Positions 15,144 through 28,573 of a DNA stretch of 64,000 nucleotides are shown piece by piece. The notes beneath the pieces are model-generated. The model ran no database searches and was not told where the DNA came from. It saw only the letters and a list, made by a program, of their open reading frames with translations. Position numbers and translations under genes: made by a program. Every line of letters begins with the position of its first letter. Positions within the stretch are counted from its first letter, which is position 1. The DNA comes from Pseudomonadota bacterium. Its GTDB lineage: Bacteria > Pseudomonadota > Gammaproteobacteria > Burkholderiales > Gallionellaceae. The stretch spans positions 1 through 64,000 of the forward strand of contig JAJYYO010000007.1 of the NCBI GenBank assembly GCA_021800795.1. The letters run 5' to 3'.

Positions 15144-17042
15144 TTAACTTGCGCGCATCTCCAGCATCAGGTGATTGATGCGCTTCACAAACCCGGCAGG
15201 ATCGTCAAGCTGTCCGCCTTCGGCCAGCAAGGCCTGATCGAACAGCACGGCCGCCCAGTCATCGAAATGCTGCGTTTCCGCTTTCAGACGGATCACCACA
15301 GGATGTTGCGGGTTGATTTCCAGGAACGGCTGGGACTCCGGTATTTTCTGACCGGCCGCTTTCAGCATGCGCGCCATGTTGCCGCTCATGTCGTCTTCGT
15401 CCGCCACCAGACACGCGGGAGAATCGGTCAGGCGATGCGTGATGCGAACTTCCTTGACACGCCCGTCGAGGCTGGTTTTGATTTTATCAGTCAGATCCTT
15501 GTACTCGGTTGCCTGTTTTTCCTGATCCAGCTTTTCGGCTTCATCTTCGAGAGCGCCCAGATCGAGGCCCCCCTTGGCGACCGACACCAGCGATTTCTCC
15601 TTGAATTCCGTCAGCGCACCCACCACCCACTCATCCACGCGTGCTGAGAGCAGCAGCACTTCGATGCCCTTCTTGCGGAACACTTCCAGATGAGGGCTGT
15701 TTTTCGCGGCGTTAAAGGTATCGGCGGTGATGTAGTAAATCTTGTCCTGACCTTCCTTCATCCTGGCTATGTAGTCGGCGAGCGATACGGTCTCGGCAGG
15801 CGTGTCGGTATGCGTCGAGGCGAAACGCAACAGCCCCGCGATCTTTTCCTTGTTGGCGAAATCCTGGCCCACGCCTTCCTTGATCACCTGACCGAACTCG
15901 CCCCAGAATTTGCCGAATTTGTCCGCATCGTTGCCGGCAATATCTTCCAGCAGCCCCAGCACCTTTTTGGTGCAACCTTCGCGTATCGCCTTGATGTCAC
16001 GGGACTCCTGAAGGATCTCGCGCGACACGTTCAACGGCAGGTTGTTGGAATCGACGATGCCGCGCACAAAGCGCAGATAGGAGGGCAACAGCTGTTCCGC
16101 ATCGTCCATGATGAACACGCGTTTCACATACAGCTTGATGCCGTGCTGCGCCTTGTGATCCCACAGATCGAACGGCGCACGGCCGGGAATATAGAGCAGC
16201 TGGGTGTATTCCTGGCGGCCTTCGACACGCGCATGCGTCCAGGCCAGCGGATCGCCGTAATCATGACCGACATGCTTGTAGAACGCCTTGTATTCGTCGT
16301 CGGTGATTTCGCTCTTTGAACGCGCCCACAGCGCGGAGGCCTGATTAACAGTCTCGTCTTCATCGGTGACGACCTGCGCACCGTCTTTCCATTCTTCCTT
16401 CTTCATCACGATAGGCTGGACGATGTGATCGGAGTATTTGCGGATGATGGAACGCAGCTTGTGGCCTGCGAGCAGATCGTCCTGATCTTCTCTGAGATGC
16501 AGCGTGATGGCGGTGCCGCGCTGTGTTTTTTCGACCATTTCGATGGAGAATTCTCCGCCGCCGTCCGACTCCCAGGAAACGCCCTGATCGGCATTTTCGC
16601 CGGCGCGGCGGGTAGTCACTGTGACCTTGTCCGCCACGATAAACGCGGAATAGAAACCGACGCCGAACTGCCCGATCAGTCCCGCATCTTTTTGCTGATC
16701 GCCGGACAATTTGGAGAAGAATTCACGGGTGCCGGATTTGGCGATGGTGCCCAGGTTGCTGATGACTTCGTCGCGGTTCATGCCGATGCCGTTGTCGCTG
16801 ATGGTTAGCGTGCGCGCTTCCTTGTCGTAGCCGATGCGGATCTGCAAGTCGGAATCGTTTTCGAACATCGCATCGTTGTGCAACCCTTCAAATCTCAGCT
16901 TGTCGCATGCATCCGATGCATTGGATACCAGTTCGCGCAGGAAGATTTCACGGTTGGAATACAGTGAATGAATCATCAATTGCAGAAGTTGCTTAACTTC
17001 CGTCTGAAATCCCATGGTTTCGCGGTTAGTGCTCTCAGTCAT
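15144..17042 (-). CDS. htpG: Molecular chaperone HtpG (Hsp90)
   Basis: This 632-residue protein has the GHKL ATPase motifs [27 protein letters not shown] and [16 protein letters not shown], then the Hsp90 middle and dimerisation domains. The length is normal for bacterial HtpG. The ATG at 17042 starts [16 protein letters not shown] and has AAGGAC in front; a longer frame upstream would add about 34 uncharacteristic residues. HtpG refolds and remodels client proteins with DnaK under stress. Confidence 0.95.
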   Translation of the reverse strand: MTESTNRETMGFQTEVKQLLQLMIHSLYSNREIFLRELVSNASDACDKLRFEGLHNDAMFENDSDLQIRIGYDKEARTLTISDNGIGMNRDEVISNLGTIAKSGTREFFSKLSGDQQKDAGLIGQFGVGFYSAFIVADKVTVTTRRAGENADQGVSWESDGGGEFSIEMVEKTQRGTAITLHLREDQDDLLAGHKLRSIIRKYSDHIVQPIVMKKEEWKDGAQVVTDEDETVNQASALWARSKSEITDDEYKAFYKHVGHDYGDPLAWTHARVEGRQEYTQLLYIPGRAPFDLWDHKAQHGIKLYVKRVFIMDDAEQLLPSYLRFVRGIVDSNNLPLNVSREILQESRDIKAIREGCTKKVLGLLEDIAGNDADKFGKFWGEFGQVIKEGVGQDFANKEKIAGLLRFASTHTDTPAETVSLADYIARMKEGQDKIYYITADTFNAAKNSPHLEVFRKKGIEVLLLSARVDEWVVGALTEFKEKSLVSVAKGGLDLGALEDEAEKLDQEKQATEYKDLTDKIKTSLDGRVKEVRITHRLTDSPACLVADEDDMSGNMARMLKAAGQKIPESQPFLEINPQHPVVIRLKAETQHFDDWAAVLFDQALLAEGGQLDDPAGFVKRINHLMLEMRAS

Positions 17043-17190
17043 GACTGTCCTTTTTACGATTAAAGAGAATGGCGAGTAAGTGGGGCGGATTTGCAGAATT
17101 TCAAGACCTGAATATCGCGAATCTGCGCATACGCGCGCGACCATTCCCGCCGCAAACAGGTCAAACCGGAATTCTAAGACGGAAAGGCGT

Positions 17191-17217
17191 AAAAAAGGGC
17201 ACCCTGAGGCGCCCTTA
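17191..17217 (-). terminator. amtB terminator
   Basis: On the minus strand AAGGGCGCC and GGGTGCCCTT form a stem around TCA, followed by six T residues. It lies 36 bases after the amtB stop and would end the porin-glnK-amtB transcript. Confidence 0.8.
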
Positions 17218-17252
17218 GAATGGAGCCAGGAAGGCTCCGGGAGGATTAAAAG

Positions 17253-18749
17253 TTAAGCGTTGTAAGCGCGCTCGCCGTGAGACGAGATATCCAAACCTTC
17301 GCGCTCTTCTTCTTCGGTGACACGCAGACCCACGGTCAGATCAACGATCTTGTAGCAGATGAAGGCGGCCACGCCCGACCAGACCAGCGTAGTCAGCACA
17401 GCCTGAGCCTGTATCCACAATTGCGGGCCCATGTCAGTGTTCACAACCGTATTGGCCACGTAGTCGGAAATACCGGTGCCGCCCAGACTCCAGTTGTTGA
17501 ATATGCCGGTCAGCAACGCACCCAGGATACCGCCGACGCCATGCACACCGAACACATCCAGCGCATCATCCACTCTCAGCAGTTTCTTCAGGCCAGTCAC
17601 ACCCCAGAAGCACACCACTCCTGCCAGCGCACCGATCACCAGACCACCGCCGACCCCCACCCAGCCACAGGCCGGTGTGATGGCAACCAGTCCTGCAACC
17701 GCGCCGGAAGCCGCACCCAACATACTGGGTTTGCCCTTAATCATCCATTCGGCAGCCAGCCAGGTCAATACAGCAGCTGCAGTTGCGATCAGCGTGTTCG
17801 CAAATGCCAGAGTAGCCGTACCGCCCGCTTCCAGCGCAGAGCCTGCGTTGAAACCGAACCAACCCACCCACAGCAGGGATGCCCCTATCATGGTCATGAC
17901 CAGATTATGCGGGGCCATCGGTTCCTTGCCGTAACCCACACGTTTGCCTATTACTATTGCACCGACCAGACCTGCAATCGCGGCGTTGATATGCACCACG
18001 GTACCGCCGGCAAAGTCCAATGCACCCTTCTGGAACAACCAGCCGCCTTTTGCAGTTTCACTGGCCAGAGTAGCCGCATCCTTGATGACATCAGGACCAG
18101 TCCAGAACCACACCATGTGGGCGATTGGCAAGTAAGCGAAAGTGAACCACAACACCGAGAACAACATCACCGCACCGAATTTCATCCGTTCGGCAAAGGC
18201 TCCCACAACCAGAGCCACGGTGATCGCAGCGAAGGTAGCCTGAAACGCCATGAAGATGAATTCCGGGATAACCACGCCTTTGCTGAAGGTTGCCGCATTG
18301 GCGACACTGCCCGTTGCAGAATCAAAGATGCCTTTCAGCAACAGCCTGTCGAAGCCGCCGATGAACGGACTCAGGACACCACTGCCCTCGGTAAACGCCA
18401 GCGAATACCCGTAGACCGCCCACAGCACGGTAATCAGCGCGAAGATACTGAACACCTGCATCAGCATCGACAGCATGTTCTTGCTGCGCACCAGGCCGCC
18501 GTAAAACAGCGCAAGACCCGGCACTGACATCATGATAACCAGCAATGTCGCGACGATCATCCAGGAAGTATCGCCCTTGTTCGGCACCTCGGCTGCAGCA
18601 GGCGCCGCTGCAACAGCTGCAACGGCAGGAGCGGCAGCAACTGCGGACGCTGCGGTAGTTACCGCCGATGCCGCGTCATCCGCAAAGCCGGGCGCCGACA
18701 GGCCGCACAGCACGGCCAGCAACATCAATGAAGCAATGAGTTTTTGCAT
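17253..18749 (-). CDS. amtB: Ammonium transporter Amt
   Basis: This 498-residue protein has a cleavable signal peptide ending GLSAPGFA, an alanine-rich linker to about residue 57, then eleven transmembrane helices of the Amt/Rh family. Family motifs are visible, such as the GLALFYGGLVRSKN block and HxNAAIAGLVGA-like helix. It carries ammonium across the inner membrane and is gated by the PII protein GlnK, encoded 10 bases upstream. The sigma-54 promoter at 20374-20389 ties expression to nitrogen limitation. Confidence 0.95.
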   Translation of the reverse strand: MQKLIASLMLLAVLCGLSAPGFADDAASAVTTAASAVAAAPAVAAVAAAPAAAEVPNKGDTSWMIVATLLVIMMSVPGLALFYGGLVRSKNMLSMLMQVFSIFALITVLWAVYGYSLAFTEGSGVLSPFIGGFDRLLLKGIFDSATGSVANAATFSKGVVIPEFIFMAFQATFAAITVALVVGAFAERMKFGAVMLFSVLWFTFAYLPIAHMVWFWTGPDVIKDAATLASETAKGGWLFQKGALDFAGGTVVHINAAIAGLVGAIVIGKRVGYGKEPMAPHNLVMTMIGASLLWVGWFGFNAGSALEAGGTATLAFANTLIATAAAVLTWLAAEWMIKGKPSMLGAASGAVAGLVAITPACGWVGVGGGLVIGALAGVVCFWGVTGLKKLLRVDDALDVFGVHGVGGILGALLTGIFNNWSLGGTGISDYVANTVVNTDMGPQLWIQAQAVLTTLVWSGVAAFICYKIVDLTVGLRVTEEEEREGLDISSHGERAYNA

Positions 18750-18759
18750 GTCTATCTCC

Positions 18760-19119
<360 letters not shown>

Positions 19120-19124
19120 TTAGG

Positions 19125-20315
19125 CTAAAATTGGTAGACTGCTTCCAGCGCATAAGAGTGTTGGGTATTGCTCACACCGCCATTGCTCATCACGAAGGCA
19201 TTCTGAGTTGATTTATCAAAACGCACTTCACCGCGAAACTCCAGCTTCTTGTCAACCGCATAGCCGACTGTCAGGGTATTCGATGTCAGTTTCTGACCCG
19301 TTGCTATGCCGCCAATCAGAAGCCCTGAACGGAAGCCATTCTTGTCGTCGAACATTTCATGACGGTATGAAGTTCTCCAGACATCGGTAAACTGATAGTT
19401 GGCGTACAGGGCCAATGCATCCCACTTGGCTGTCACCGGAGCGGCAAGACCTGTTAGAGTAACATTATCCTGTTTTCCATTCGCATAGTCAGCCACAAAA
19501 TTAAGCTTGTCGGTTGCATTGATGGTGCCGATCATGTCCAGGTAGCTGCGCGTGCCTATCGTACCGGCCGTAGTGAGACCCTGGGTGGATCCTTCCTTGC
19601 CGTTCAAATAGGTGGTCGCCAGGGAAAACATCGGACTCGCTGTCAGAACGAAGCCCAGTTCCCCGGTTTTTCCCGACGATCCCTGAATCTGGGAGACCTG
19701 ATCCCAGCCGTTATTCACGCCGCCGATCAGAGTAACCATGTCGCTGGCAACATAGGTCGCCCGCATACCGGTATGGGTGTAGGGGCCCCAACCGAACATC
19801 CATGCGCGTGAGTAATTCTTGTCTTGCGGGCTGGTAATGACTTCAGCGCCTGCCAGCGTGGCGAATTTACCGCCGATCACGGTCACGGGGCCCGTCGCAT
19901 AGCTGGCATAAGCCTGAGTCAGGTCCAGATAATGATTCGGATCACCCAAACCCATGCCGGTAGCGGCAATACCCGGCGCATCCTGTCCAGCCGTGATATT
20001 CACCAAGCCGCCCAGACCTTCTTTCGGCGCCTTGGAAATAATCACGGCAGCCTGTTGCAAATTGAAGTTACTGAAATTCTGTCCGGCCACGGCGCCGGGA
20101 GTATCAAAAATACGCGACGCAACGCCACCCTGCTGCAAGCCCGTGCTGTTCATTTTATTGAATGCAACATCGAGATATCCTGTTACAGCCACACCCGACG
20201 CATCCAGCATATCGGATAAAGTAGGTACGGCAGCTTTCGGCGCAACGGCATCCTCTGCAAATGCAGTGCCGGAACAGGCACCCATCATGCAAATCAACAG
20301 GGCATTTCTTTTCAT
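19125..20315 (-). CDS. Outer-membrane beta-barrel porin (BBP2/OmpL-like), first gene of nitrogen operon
   Basis: This 396-residue protein has a signal peptide cleaved after SGTAFA, repeated amphipathic beta-strands and a C-terminal aromatic strand ending YALEAVYQF, the outer-membrane insertion signal. It resembles the putative beta-barrel porin-2 family. It is the first gene downstream of a sigma-54 promoter and is followed directly by glnK and amtB. Passage of ammonium or small nitrogen compounds through the outer membrane is therefore likely but not shown. Confidence 0.82.
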   Translation of the reverse strand: MKRNALLICMMGACSGTAFAEDAVAPKAAVPTLSDMLDASGVAVTGYLDVAFNKMNSTGLQQGGVASRIFDTPGAVAGQNFSNFNLQQAAVIISKAPKEGLGGLVNITAGQDAPGIAATGMGLGDPNHYLDLTQAYASYATGPVTVIGGKFATLAGAEVITSPQDKNYSRAWMFGWGPYTHTGMRATYVASDMVTLIGGVNNGWDQVSQIQGSSGKTGELGFVLTASPMFSLATTYLNGKEGSTQGLTTAGTIGTRSYLDMIGTINATDKLNFVADYANGKQDNVTLTGLAAPVTAKWDALALYANYQFTDVWRTSYRHEMFDDKNGFRSGLLIGGIATGQKLTSNTLTVGYAVDKKLEFRGEVRFDKSTQNAFVMSNGGVSNTQHSYALEAVYQF

Positions 20316-20373
20316 GATAACTTCCTTTCAGGTTTAATTAAAAGCGGGACAAGGTATCCACGCTGAAACCATA

Positions 20374-20389
20374 AGCACGAACCATGCCA
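20374..20389 (-). promoter_or_regulatory. Sigma-54 promoter for porin-glnK-amtB
   Basis: The minus strand reads TGGCATGGTTCGTGCT. The -24 GG and -12 GC are exactly 10 bases apart and the flanking bases fit TGGCAC-N5-TTGC with two changes. It lies 59 bases before the porin start codon. The product NtrC encoded at 37597-38994 is the likely activator. Confidence 0.8.
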
Positions 20390-20449
20390 ATATTTTTAAT
20401 CAATAAAAACAATATACTAAATACCACCCCCGAAGCTCACAAAAGTCTC

Positions 20450-20508
20450 CGCACCAATATCATGCAGGACAAACAACCGATGCACCCTTGATGCGCAGAT
20501 ATGGTGCG
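20450..20508. promoter_or_regulatory. NtrC-like binding sites upstream of the sigma-54 promoter
   Basis: Two matches to the NtrC palindrome (TGCACC...GGTGCA type) lie 60-120 bases upstream of the -24 element: CGCACCAATATCATGCAGG at 20450-20468 and TGCGCAGATATGGTGCG at 20492-20508. Spacing fits enhancer binding. They sit between the porin operon and the divergent TorF-like gene and could act on both. Confidence 0.55.
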
Positions 20509-20630
20509 ATTTAATTTGTACGCACTAAATGAACAAACTGCTATTAATATTTTGTTACACTCTCGTACCCTGCACAAACAGGGGCTGTTTAAATGAGCCA
20601 TTAAAAATAAACCATTTAGGGGGAATGAGG

Positions 20631-21452
20631 ATGTTGAGCAAACACAATCTGTTAATTGTTTCTTGTCTGGGCCTGTTGGCAGGGTTTCCTGCTTTTGCTG
20701 AAGAAGTGATGCTGTCGGAAGAAGTGCAACCAGAACTCTCGGACGAAAGCCCTTTTTCCGCCAACATCACACTGGTAAACAATTACTTATATCGCGGAAT
20801 TTCACAAACAGGCGGCAAACCGGCAATTCAGGGTGGTGTTGACTTCGTACATGCCAGCCATTTTTATGCAGGCGTGTGGGGCTCCAGCATCAGCTGGCTG
20901 GGCGATCAGTATGTGGATACCAAAGGACTGGCCGGAGCCACCAGCGCCGGAATGGAACTGGACACTTACTTCGGCTACAAAAACAAACTGGGCGAGGATC
21001 TGGCCTACGATGTGGGCTTTCTTCGTTATAACTTTCCCGGCAACTACGCTGCGGGCGCAACCCGTGCAGATACCAACGAAGTCTTTGCTGCGGCAAACTA
21101 TAAATGGTTTGCTGCCAAATATTCGTATAGCCTGGGAAACACCTTCGGCAACGCACAGACCACAGGAACAAACTATTTCGAGCTGCGCGGCGACTATCAT
21201 GTCGAACCTCTCGGCATAGCGCTGGGCGCTCACTATGGCAAACAGACCTACCAAGGAACCGGCGCCACTCTTAATGGGAACAGCTTAAGTTACAGCGATT
21301 ACAAACTCAGCATCACCAAGGAACTGGAAGAGGAATTTGAATTATCCCTGGCGTACAGCAAAACCAATGCTACGGCAGCTTATTTTTCGCCAATCCTGGG
21401 ACAAAATCTGGGCAGAGGCGCTTTAACCGTCTCCCTGACTCGCGTGTTTTAA
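20631..21452 (+). CDS. TorF-family putative porin
   Basis: This 273-residue protein has a signal peptide ending GFPAFA, then an outer-membrane barrel beginning SANITLVNNYLYRGISQTGG, the signature of the conserved TIGR02001/TorF-type family, and ends ALTVSLTRVF. The ATG at 20631 is preferred because AGGGGGA is 6-7 bases upstream. It diverges from the nitrogen operon. In related bacteria this family is often found beside glnK-amtB, so a nitrogen-linked role is a reasonable inference. I saw no sigma-54 promoter on its own strand. Confidence 0.82.
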   Translation: MLSKHNLLIVSCLGLLAGFPAFAEEVMLSEEVQPELSDESPFSANITLVNNYLYRGISQTGGKPAIQGGVDFVHASHFYAGVWGSSISWLGDQYVDTKGLAGATSAGMELDTYFGYKNKLGEDLAYDVGFLRYNFPGNYAAGATRADTNEVFAAANYKWFAAKYSYSLGNTFGNAQTTGTNYFELRGDYHVEPLGIALGAHYGKQTYQGTGATLNGNSLSYSDYKLSITKELEEEFELSLAYSKTNATAAYFSPILGQNLGRGALTVSLTRVF

Positions 21453-21480
21453 TCGTTTTGCAGGATCGCCGAATCGCCCT

Positions 21481-21600
21481 AACGGGCATTGCGAAAATGC
21501 CACCCCCGATGATGAATTTCGCCATGCCCGTTTCCCTCACCTCAATCCTCTCCCAGAGGGAGAGGAGGCAAACGAATCACTACGCGAGTTTCACGTTAAA
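21481..21600 (+). repeat. Dispersed structured element A, copy 2
   Basis: AACGGGCATTGCGAAA (21481-21496) pairs with TTTCGCCATGCCCGTT (21517-21532), with one mismatch, around a 20-base loop. The usual TTCCCTCACC tract, CCTCTCCC/GGGAGAGG hairpin and GCGAGTTTCACGTTAA end follow. It fills the gap between the TorF-like gene and ubiK; the rest of 21453-21797 holds the likely ubiK promoter region. Confidence 0.85.
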
Positions 21601-21797
21601 CCGCAGACAATCAGCAACGGACAGCCTGCGGTTTATCCTTACAAACTGGCATACGCAACTTCATGCCACAACATCGACCCCTCGCGAACCAGGAAATGCT
21701 CCTTGTGGTTCGCTGTTTCGCGGCTATTTTTGCTACACTGACGTCTCTCAGAAATCCGTAAACGATAAACCCTAAACCGTTTCAAAGGAGTCACATC

Positions 21798-22082
21798 ATG
21801 CTGAATGCTAAAATTTTCGAGGATCTGTCCGACAAGCTGCACGAGGCCGTCAAAAACAGCCCCGCCAGAGACATCGAAAAAAACATGCGCACCTTGCTGG
21901 CACAAGGTTTTACCAAGCTTGATCTGGTCACACGCGAAGAATTCGATGTTCAGGCCCAGGTGCTTGCCAGAGCACGCGAACAACTGTTGGCGCTGGAAGC
22001 GCGCGTCAACGAGCTGGAAGCGCTGGTTGTCCACCCTGTGGAGCCTAATTTGAATGCTGGATTCCCGCCTGCGCGGGAATGA
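21798..22082 (+). CDS. ubiK: Ubiquinone biosynthesis accessory factor UbiK (YqiC/BMFP)
   Basis: This 94-residue coiled-coil protein begins MLNAKIFEDLSDKLHEAV and has the TREEFDVQAQVLARAREQLLALEARVNELEAL pattern split over a heptad-rich helix, as in UbiK. UbiK assists the soluble Ubi complex in ubiquinone synthesis. AAGGAGT lies 7 bases before the start. The final residues (NAGFPPARE) are encoded by the inserted half-palindrome C, so the natural C-terminus has been replaced or extended by repeat DNA. Confidence 0.87.
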   Translation: MLNAKIFEDLSDKLHEAVKNSPARDIEKNMRTLLAQGFTKLDLVTREEFDVQAQVLARAREQLLALEARVNELEALVVHPVEPNLNAGFPPARE

Positions 22083-22084
22083 CG
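22056..22084. repeat. Half palindrome C overlapping the ubiK stop
   Basis: CTGGATTCCCGCCTGCGCGG then GAATGACG repeats the right arm of the nodIJ palindrome (5003-5030). It contributes the last codons and stop of ubiK and ends 2 bases before the comM ATG. Confidence 0.75.
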
Positions 22085-22086
22085 AC

Positions 22087-23580
22087 ATGAGCATCGCGGT
22101 GCTCTACAGCCGCGCGTTAACCGGCATGGAGGCAGCGCTTGTCACCGTCGAGGTGCATCTGGCAGGCGGCCTGCCCAGTTTTACCATCGTGGGCTTGCCT
22201 GAAACGGAGGTCAAGGAAAGTCGTGAGCGCGTGCGTGCCGCGCTGCAAAACTGCCGGTTTGATTTCCCTGCACGCCGCATCACCGTTAACCTCGCCCCGG
22301 CAGATTTGCCCAAGGAAAGCGGGCGTTATGATCTGCCGATCGCATTGGGCATACTGGCCGCAACCGGGCAGATTCCCGTTAAAAACCTGGCCAGCTATGA
22401 ATACGCCGGTGAACTTGCCTTAACCGGTGAAGTGCGCCCGATACGCGGCGCACTGGCCATGACCTACCGTGCCGCCGACTCCGGCCGCGCCTTCATCCTG
22501 CCGGAAGCCAACGCAGCGGAAGCGGCTCTGGTGGAAAACGCCGTGGTTTATCCCGCCGGATCGCTGTTGCAGGTCGCAGCCCATCTGACGGGGCGCGAAC
22601 TCATCGAACCTTACATCAGCCGGCCACAGACTGTGGTTCCTCATTATCCCGACATGAGCGAAGTGAAGGGACAGGAGCAGGTCAAGCGTGCGCTGGAAGT
22701 TGCCGCCGCAGGAGGCCATAGCGTATTGATGGTGGGGCCGCCCGGCACAGGAAAATCCATGCTGGCGGCACGTTTCCCCGGCATCCTGCCGCAGATGACG
22801 CAACAGGAAGCGCTGGAGAGCGCCGCATTGCAGTCGCTGGGCGGCGATTTTGATGTGGCCCGCTGGAAAACCCGCCCATACCGCGCGCCCCACCATACCG
22901 CATCCGGCGTGGCGCTGGTCGGCGGCGGCAGCAATCCGCGTCCCGGCGAAATCTCCATGGCATTGCACGGCGTGCTGTTTCTGGATGAGCTGCCGGAGTT
23001 TGATCGCGGGGTTCTTGAGGTTTTGCGCGAACCGCTGGAGTCCGGGCATATCACCATTTCTCGCGCCGCCCGACATGCCGATTTTCCCGCGCAGTTCCAG
23101 CTTATCGCGGCGATGAACCCCTGCCCCTGCGGCTATTTCGGTCATTACAGCGGCAAGTGCCACTGCACGCCGGACCAGATTGCACATTATCGCAGCAAAA
23201 TTTCCGGCCCGTTGCTGGACCGCATCGACATTCAGATCGAAGTGCCGGCCGTGCCGCAGGACGACCTGCTGAGCAAAGTCGCCGGGGAGACGAGCAATTT
23301 TATACAAGCCCGTGTCGAGGCGGCAAGATCGCGCCAACTGGCACGCCAGCAAAAATGCAACGCGCTGCTTTCTGTTACAGAAGTTGATACCTTCTGCGCA
23401 CCGGACACTCAAGGCGAGGAACTGATAAAACTTGCCATCGCGCGCCTTGATTTGTCCGCGCGCGCCTATCATCGCGTGCTCAAACTCGCTCGCAGCATCG
23501 CCGATCTGGAAGACAGTGCAACGGTCGCCAGCCGGCATATTGCCGAAGCGGTGCAGTATCGCCGCATGGACAAAAACTGA
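22087..23580 (+). CDS. comM: YifB/ComM family Mg-chelatase-like AAA+ ATPase
   Basis: The 497-residue protein has an N-terminal Lon-like domain (MSIAVLYSRALTGMEA), then Walker A VGPPGTGKSMLA, Walker B GVLFLDELPEF, and a late CPCGYFGHYSGKCHC cysteine cluster before the C-terminal lid. ComM is a helicase that extends branch migration of transformed DNA. That suits a genome showing possible allelic-replacement scars, although the link is speculative. The ATG at 22087 starts the conserved domain; upstream in-frame codons belong to the repeat. Confidence 0.92.
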   Translation: MSIAVLYSRALTGMEAALVTVEVHLAGGLPSFTIVGLPETEVKESRERVRAALQNCRFDFPARRITVNLAPADLPKESGRYDLPIALGILAATGQIPVKNLASYEYAGELALTGEVRPIRGALAMTYRAADSGRAFILPEANAAEAALVENAVVYPAGSLLQVAAHLTGRELIEPYISRPQTVVPHYPDMSEVKGQEQVKRALEVAAAGGHSVLMVGPPGTGKSMLAARFPGILPQMTQQEALESAALQSLGGDFDVARWKTRPYRAPHHTASGVALVGGGSNPRPGEISMALHGVLFLDELPEFDRGVLEVLREPLESGHITISRAARHADFPAQFQLIAAMNPCPCGYFGHYSGKCHCTPDQIAHYRSKISGPLLDRIDIQIEVPAVPQDDLLSKVAGETSNFIQARVEAARSRQLARQQKCNALLSVTEVDTFCAPDTQGEELIKLAIARLDLSARAYHRVLKLARSIADLEDSATVASRHIAEAVQYRRMDKN

Positions 23581-23596
23581 CCAAAGGAGAAATGCC

Positions 23597-24052
23597 ATGT
23601 TTGAACTAAAGCTCATCAACAGCATGAAAAATTTCAATCAGCTCATTCACGTTCTGCTGGCGCTCGCGCTGGTCGTGGCATGCGTGATGGTGATCTGGGA
23701 TTTCGGATTGAAGGCAATCGAAGCCTGGCATGCGGGCAACGCGACGAGCGGTTTCTTTCATGCACTGGGATCGCTGTTCATCCTGTGGACGCTCTCCACC
23801 CTGATCTCGGCGGAGAGAAACTACTTGCTGACAGGACGCACTTCCGTACGAGTGTTCGTCGAAGTCGCGATCATTTCCGTGATCCGTGAAATGATTGTAC
23901 AACCGGTACAGGTCATCAGCGCCCCCGGCGGCAATGAAGCGACCTTCAGCCCGATCCATTACGGACTGCTGCTGGCCGCACTGCTGGTGAGCGGCATAGT
24001 CTACAAACTGGTCAGCGATCCACGAAAAAGCGAAGCCGGTACCGACGCGTAA
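23597..24052 (+). CDS. PsiE-family (phosphate-starvation-inducible) membrane protein
   Basis: This 151-residue protein has four hydrophobic helices and the VFVEVAIISVIREMIV segment that marks the PsiE family. Its function is unknown; E. coli PsiE responds to phosphate and carbon starvation. AGGAGA lies 6 bases before the ATG at 23597, 16 bases after the comM stop. Confidence 0.78.
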   Translation: MFELKLINSMKNFNQLIHVLLALALVVACVMVIWDFGLKAIEAWHAGNATSGFFHALGSLFILWTLSTLISAERNYLLTGRTSVRVFVEVAIISVIREMIVQPVQVISAPGGNEATFSPIHYGLLLAALLVSGIVYKLVSDPRKSEAGTDA

Positions 24053-24097
24053 CAGCACCGATTCTTCATTCGCCGCGACTTCAACGCAACGCCTCGT

Positions 24098-24550
24098 TCA
24101 GCCGAACAACCTGCTGAAGAAGCCTTTTTTCTTTTCCACGAACTTGCCCTGCTGGATATTCTTGTTCACATATTCGACGTAATCCGCATCGTCACGCTTG
24201 ATGTGGTTATACAGCCAGTTGAACAGCATCTTGTGCAACTCTTCCGAAACATCCTCGCCCAGACTGTAACGTTCCTGCAGTTCGGCAACTTTGCTCGTAA
24301 ATAACTGATGCACTCGCTTGTGCGCCTTAAAATAAGGATAGTGCGCTTCTTCCTGCATGCTTTCTTCAAAGGCGAAATGCGAGAGCGTGTAGTCGACCAT
24401 TTCATCTATCACTTTCCCGATGTCTTCCATTTTGTGGCCGCTGCTGCGCGCCTCATCCAGTTCATTGATGTATTCGACGATGCGCTGGTGCTGCCTGTCA
24501 ATTACGTCTATCCCGGTATTAAGATCCTTGCTCCAGACCAGCTTGGCCAT
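24098..24550 (-). CDS. Bacteriohemerythrin
   Basis: This 150-residue four-helix protein has the di-iron ligands of hemerythrin: DRQHQRIVEYINELDEA, HFAFEESMQ, and HKRVHQLF with a later NHIKRDDADY. It binds oxygen reversibly and may sense, store or deliver O2, which fits a microaerophile. The ATG at 24550 is chosen because AGGAGA lies 6 bases upstream; the frame is open further back. It diverges from metH. Confidence 0.93.
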   Translation of the reverse strand: MAKLVWSKDLNTGIDVIDRQHQRIVEYINELDEARSSGHKMEDIGKVIDEMVDYTLSHFAFEESMQEEAHYPYFKAHKRVHQLFTSKVAELQERYSLGEDVSEELHKMLFNWLYNHIKRDDADYVEYVNKNIQQGKFVEKKKGFFSRLFG

Positions 24551-24699
24551 AAGACTCTCCTGAAAATTGCTTAGTCGAAACCGGCTGTAAAACGCCGGAT
24601 ACAGATGATATATGGGAAGCCTCCCCGCCAATTTGATTTAGCTCAAGTTTTCAACTTACCGTACAGATAACCGCATGGTAAAATCGGTGACCGATTTTT

Positions 24700-24785
24700 A
24701 ACGGGCAGACAAGCCGCCCGCTTCCCTCACTCCAACCCTCTCCCGGTGGGAGAGGGGGCAAACGCACGCTTGCGCGAGTCTCACC
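24700..24785 (+). repeat. Dispersed structured element A, copy 3 (degenerate)
   Basis: CGGGC and GCCCG form a short arm pair near 24702-24719, followed by TTCCCTCACTCCAACCCTCT, a CTCTCCC/GGGAGAG hairpin and TTGCGCGAGTCTCACC. Just upstream (24680-24698) is a separate AAAATCGG/CCGATTTT hairpin. The element forms the leader between the bacteriohemerythrin and metH genes. Confidence 0.75.
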
Positions 24786-24802
24786 TATTAAGGCAGCTAA
24801 CC

Positions 24803-28516
<3,714 letters not shown>

Positions 28517-28573
28517 TTGACATTGAAAGTTACGTAATTGCTTGACGAACCCATCGCGACTCAAAAGAAATAC

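Noticed and set aside
17277-18527. 416-codon frame opposite amtB
   Set aside because: Rich in His, Gln and Arg as expected for a shadow frame; amtB on the other strand is unambiguous.
22420-23637. 405-codon frame opposite comM
   Set aside because: No ribosome-binding site or domain pattern; ComM motifs are intact on the plus strand.
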